DNA of 35,756 nucleotides from Purshia tridentata (lineage: Eukaryota; Streptophyta; Magnoliopsida; Rosales; Rosaceae): the NCBI GenBank assembly GCA_003254885.1, contig QANT01009015.1, positions 1-35,756 on the forward strand, written 5' to 3'. Position numbers and translations under genes: made by a program. Positions 31,805 to 35,756 of the stretch are shown piece by piece. The notes under the pieces are model-generated. The model had not been told where the DNA came from and made no database searches. It saw nothing but the letters and a program-made list of their open reading frames with translations. Position 1 is the stretch's first letter, and each line of letters opens with the position of its first letter.

Positions 31805-34394
31805 TGTCCTTCATGTCGACCGAGCATGTTTTGGTACAACTTCAATCGAATTGGACTCATGTGCGCCGAAATGACGTATTATTACGTTCTTCGCACCTGA
31901 AGTGGTTCTTTAAGCCTAGAACGCTAATCCAAACATGAGAAAGTGCTTCCCCATGTCTTTCTAGTCAACCGAGCACGTTTTGGTCCAAATTTGATTGAAT
32001 TGTGCTCAGTGTGCATCGTAATGTCGTTTCTGTGCATTGTTAGCACCTCAACTGGTTCTTTCGGTCAAGAACGCCATTCGAGACACGAGAAAGTGCTTCC
32101 CCATGGCTTTCTTCCCAACCGGGCACATTCTGGAGCCAGTTGGACGAAGTTACACGAAGTGTACACTAAAATGAAGTTTTCGTAACTTCTCAACACGAAA
32201 TGTGCTTCTTGCGGGCTAGAAAAACTAATTCAAGAATGATAAAGCGCTTTTCCATGTCTTTCTTGCCAACCGAGCACATTTTTGGTGCAACTTTAACCGA
32301 ATTGCAGTCAGCGTGCACCGAAGTGATGTTTTTGTGCAACTTTAAACAAATTGGACTAAGTCTGCATCGAAAGGACGTGTTCGTGCATTCTTAAGACCTA
32401 AAGTGGCTCTTTAGGGCTAGCACGTTAATCGAGACATGAGAAAGATCTTCCCCACGTCTTTATTGCCAAACAAGCATGTTTGGTGCAACTTGAAAAGAAT
32501 TGGGCTCAGCGTGCACCGAAGAGACCTATTTGAGCATTCCTGACACCTACAGTGGTTCATTTGGGTTACAACGCTAACCTAAGCATGAGAAAGTGATTCG
32601 CCATGTCTTTTTTTCCAATCAAGCACGTTTTGGTTCCTCTATAACGAAATTGGACATAGTCTGCCCCGAAATGAGTTATTTGTGCACTCTTTACACCTAA
32701 ACTAGTTCATTTTGGCCAGAAAGCTAATCCAAGCATGAGAAAGTGCATCCCCGTGTGTTTCTTGCCAACCGAACATGTTTTTGTTCAACTTGAACCAAAT
32801 CAGACTTGGGTTGCACTTAAATGATGTATTCGTGCATTCTTAACACCAAAAGTGATTCATTTGGGTTAGAACACAAATTCAAACGTGAGAAGGTGCTTCC
32901 CCATGTCTTTCTTACCATCTGGGCACGTTTTGGCTCGACCTTAAACAAATTGAACTACCTGTGCACCGAAATGACGTATTCGTTAATTCTTAACACCTAG
33001 AGGAGTTCTTTAGGGCCAGAACGCTAATCAAGACATGAAAAAGTGGTTCCCCATGTCTCTCGTGCCAACCAGGCATGTTTTGGTGCAACTTTAACCAAAT
33101 TCGACTAAGTGTGCACTGAAATGAAGCTTTCGTCCATTCTTAACACATAAAGTTGTTCTCTAGTGTTGGCACGCTAATCGAGACATGACAAAGTGCTTCC
33201 TCATTTGTTTCTTGCCATCCGGGCACTTTTTAGTGCGACCTTAAACAAATTGGACTACCTATGCACCGAAATAACGTATTCTTGAATTCTTAACACCTAG
33301 AGGAGTTCTTTACGGCTTGAACGCTAATTGAGACATGAGAAAGTGGTTCCCCATGTCTCTCGTGCCAACCAGGCACGTTTTGGTGCAACTTTAACCAAAT
33401 TCGACTTACTGTGCACTAAAATCACATTTTCGTGCATTCTTAACACATAAAGTTGTTCGCTAGTGCTGGCACGCTAATTCAGACTTGACAGAGTGCTTCC
33501 CCATGCCTTTTTTTGCCATCCGAGCACGTTTTGGTGCGGCCTTAAACAAATTGGACTACCTATGCACCGAAATGACGTATTCGTGTATTCTTAACACCTA
33601 AAGGAGTTCTTTAGGGCCAAACGCTAACCAACACATGAGAAAGTGGTTCCCCATGTCCCTCGCGCCAACCAGGCACGTTTTGGTGCAACTGTAACCAAAT
33701 TCGACTTAGCGTCAACTGATATGACGTTTTCGTGCATTCTTAACACATAAAGTTGTTCTGTAGGGCTGGCACGCTAATCGAGACATGGCAAAGTGCTTCC
33801 CCATGTGTTTCTTGCCATCCGGGCACGTTTTGGTGCGACCTAAAACAAATTGGACTACTTGTGCACTGAAATGACATATTCGTGCTTCTTACCACCTAGA
33901 GGAGTTCGTTCGGGCCTGAACGCTGATCGAGACATGAGAAAGTGGTTCCCCACGTCTCTCATGCCAACCAGGCACGTTTTGGTGCAACTGTAAAAAAATT
34001 CGACTTAGTGTGCACTGAAATGACGTTTTCGTGCATTCTTAACACACAAAGTTCTTCTCTAGTGCTGGCACGCTAATCGAGACTTGACAAACTGCTTCCC
34101 CATGCTTTTTTTACAAACCGGGCACATTTTGGTGCATTTTGGATGAAATTAGATTGAGTATGCACCTAAATGATGTTTTCGTCCCATCTAAACACGAAGT
34201 GTGCTTCTTTTTGGCTCGAACTTTAATCGAAGCATGGGAAAGTGCTTCCCCATGTCTTTGTTTCCAACCAATAGTGTTTTGGTGCGACATTAACCCAATT
34301 GCACTCCGTGTGCTCCGAAATGACGTTTTCGTGCATTCTTAACACCCAAAGTGGTTCTTTGCACGCTAGCACGCTAATCGAGACTTGAGAAAGT
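31805..34394 (-). repeat. HOR unit R8, complete form (P-Q-R-G-S-T-U-(VW)4-X-Y)
   Basis: All 11 monomer types occur in order with four V-W pairs. This is the cleanest reference copy of the right-hand HOR in the window. Confidence 0.78.
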
Positions 34395-35756
34395 GCTTCC
34401 CCACGTCTTTCTTGGAAACAGAGAATGTTTTGGTGCAACTTGAAAAGAATTGGGCTCAGCGTGCACCGAAAAGACATATTTGAGCATTCTTGACACTTAC
34501 AGTGGTTCATTAGGGTTAGAACGCTAACCCAAGCATGAGAAAGTGATTCCCCGTGTCTTTTTTGCCAATCAAGCACGTTTTGGTTCCTCTATAATGAAAT
34601 TGGACTTAGTGTGCCTCGAAATGACTTATTCGTGCATTCTTTACACTTAAACCGGTTCATTTTGGCTAGAAAGCTAATCCAAGCATGAGAAAGTGCTTCC
34701 CCGTGTGTTTCTTGCGAATCGAACATGTTTTTGTGCAACTTCAACTAAATAGGACTCGGGTTGCACTTAAATGATGTATTCATGCATTCTTAACACCCAA
34801 AGTGATTCATCTGGGTTAGAACACAAATTCAAACGTGAGAAGGTGGTTGCCCATGTGTTTCTTGCCATCCGGGCATGTTTTGGTGCGACCTTAAACAAAT
34901 TGGACTACCTGCGCACCGAAATGACGTATTCTTGTATTCTTAACACCTAAAGGAGTTCTTTGGGGCAAAATGCTAATCAAGACATGAGAAAATGGTTCCC
35001 CATGTCTCTCGTGCCAACCAGGCACGTTTTGGTGCAACTTTAACCAAATTCGACTTAGTTGCCACTGAAATGACGTTTTCGAGCATTCTTAACACATAAA
35101 CTTGTTCTCTAATGCTGGTACGCTAATCGAGACATGACAAAGTGCTTCCCCATGTGTTTCTTGCCATCTAGGCACTTTTTGGCACCTAGAGGAGTTCTTT
35201 AGGGCCAGAATGCTAATAGAGGCATGAGAAAGTGGTTTCCCAAGTCTCTTGTGCCAACCAGGCACGTTTTGGTGCAACGTTAATCAAATTCGACTTATTG
35301 TGCACTGAAATGACATTTTCGTGCATTCTTAACACATAAAGTTGTTCTCTAGTGTTGGCACGCTAATCGAGACATGAAAAAGTGCTTCCCTATGCCTCTT
35401 TTGCCATCCGGGGACCTTTTGGTGTGACTTTAAACAAATTGGACCACCTGTGCACCGAAATCACGTACTCTTGTATTTTTAACACCTAAACGAGTTCTTT
35501 AGGGCCAGTATGCTAATCAAGATGTGAGAAAGTGGTTTCCCATGTCTCTTGTGCCAACCGGGCACGTTTTGGTGCAACTTGAACCAAATTGGACTTAGTG
35601 TGCACTAAAACGACGTTTTCGTGCATTCCTAACACATAAAGTTGTTATCTACGGCTAGCACTCTAATCGAGACATTACAAATTTCTTCCTCATGCCTTTT
35701 TGCCATCTGGGCACGTTCTGCTGCGACCTTAAACAAATTGGACTACCTGTGCAACG
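34395..35756 (-). repeat. HOR unit R9, partial (S-T-U-(VW)n), lacking P-Q-R-G
   Basis: The Y monomer of the previous unit is followed directly by S (GCAACTTGAAAAGAATTGGG near 34436), so P, Q, R and G are missing. A V monomer at 35177-35185 has an internal deletion, joining GGCACTTTTTGG to CACCTAGAGG. The unit continues past the window edge in the V-W section. Confidence 0.72.

Larger units (their letters stand above)
14416..35756 (-). repeat. Satellite array, same superfamily, opposite orientation, P-Q-R-G-S-T-U-(V-W)n-X-Y HOR
   Basis: This is about 21 kb of monomers of about 150 bp that match the left array only as reverse complement. Here the anchor reads GAAAGTGCTTCCCCATG, and CGTTTTGGTGCAAC replaces GTTGCACCAAAACG. 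I distinguish 11 types. P has TACAACTTCAACCGAATTGG. Q has AAATTGTGCTCAGTG. R has GCCAGTTGGACGAAG. G is 200 bp long. S has CAACTTGAAAAGAATTGGG. T has TTCCTCTATAACGAAATTGG. U has GGGTTGCACTTAAATGATG. V has TTAAACAAATTGGACTACC. W has TTAACCAAATTCGACTTAG. X has GCATTTTGGATGAAATTAG. Y has CCAATAGTGTTTTGGTGC. These are not one-to-one reverse complements of left types A-F, so this is a separately evolved HOR domain. It runs off the window edge. No gene is visible. Confidence 0.93.

Noticed and set aside
1..35756. CRISPR array
   Set aside because: The repeats are about 150 bp, contiguous and lack unique spacers. The context is plant satellite DNA.

Overview
The window looks like plant nuclear heterochromatin, most likely centromeric or pericentromeric. 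I see no protein-coding gene, tRNA or rRNA. About 29 kb of the 35.8 kb is a tandem satellite with a monomer of about 150 bp (149-151). The remainder is three solo-LTR-like retrotransposon remnants. The plant assignment rests on the LTR architecture (TG...CA ends, 5-bp target duplications, TATATAAA promoters, a GTGGGATCGACCTCG motif near the LTR 3' end) and on nested insertion into a satellite array. I cannot name the species.

Layout. Positions 1-7486 are satellite in the orientation I call plus. Six or seven diverged monomer types (A, B or B'+B'', C, D, E, F) form higher-order repeats (HORs) of about 900, 1050 and 1500 bp. Positions 7487-9329 are a solo LTR with a perfect ACGAC target duplication, splitting one B' monomer. 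Positions 9330-9718 are the continuation of the interrupted HOR unit. Positions 9719-14415 are a second LTR of the same family, itself split by a solo LTR of another family in reverse orientation (10241-13133, target duplication CAGCA). Positions 14416-35756 are the same satellite superfamily in the opposite orientation, with a different HOR: P-Q-R-G-S-T-U-(V-W)n-X-Y, with n from below 1 to 10.

The most interesting structure is the junction at the second LTR. Satellite orientation and HOR family both change across it, and its two flanks (GGGAA and TCTTT) are not a target duplication. That is the expected signature of recombination between two oppositely oriented LTR copies, which would invert the array. 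Other notable points are: a 200-bp monomer type carrying an extra 49-bp block, hinting that the 150-bp monomer arose from three blocks of about 50 bp; motifs matching 8 of the 9 fixed positions of the CENP-B box; a local ten-fold dimer expansion with a nested 4-mer; several out-of-register duplications and deletions, including a 170-bp copy with no visible difference; and a 52-bp minisatellite in the nested LTR whose hairpin stems show compensatory changes.

The open reading frames are by-products of a satellite period divisible by three, or of LTR sequence. None has the features of a gene. HOR and monomer boundaries were set by eye and are good to a few bases. Percent identities were not computed.
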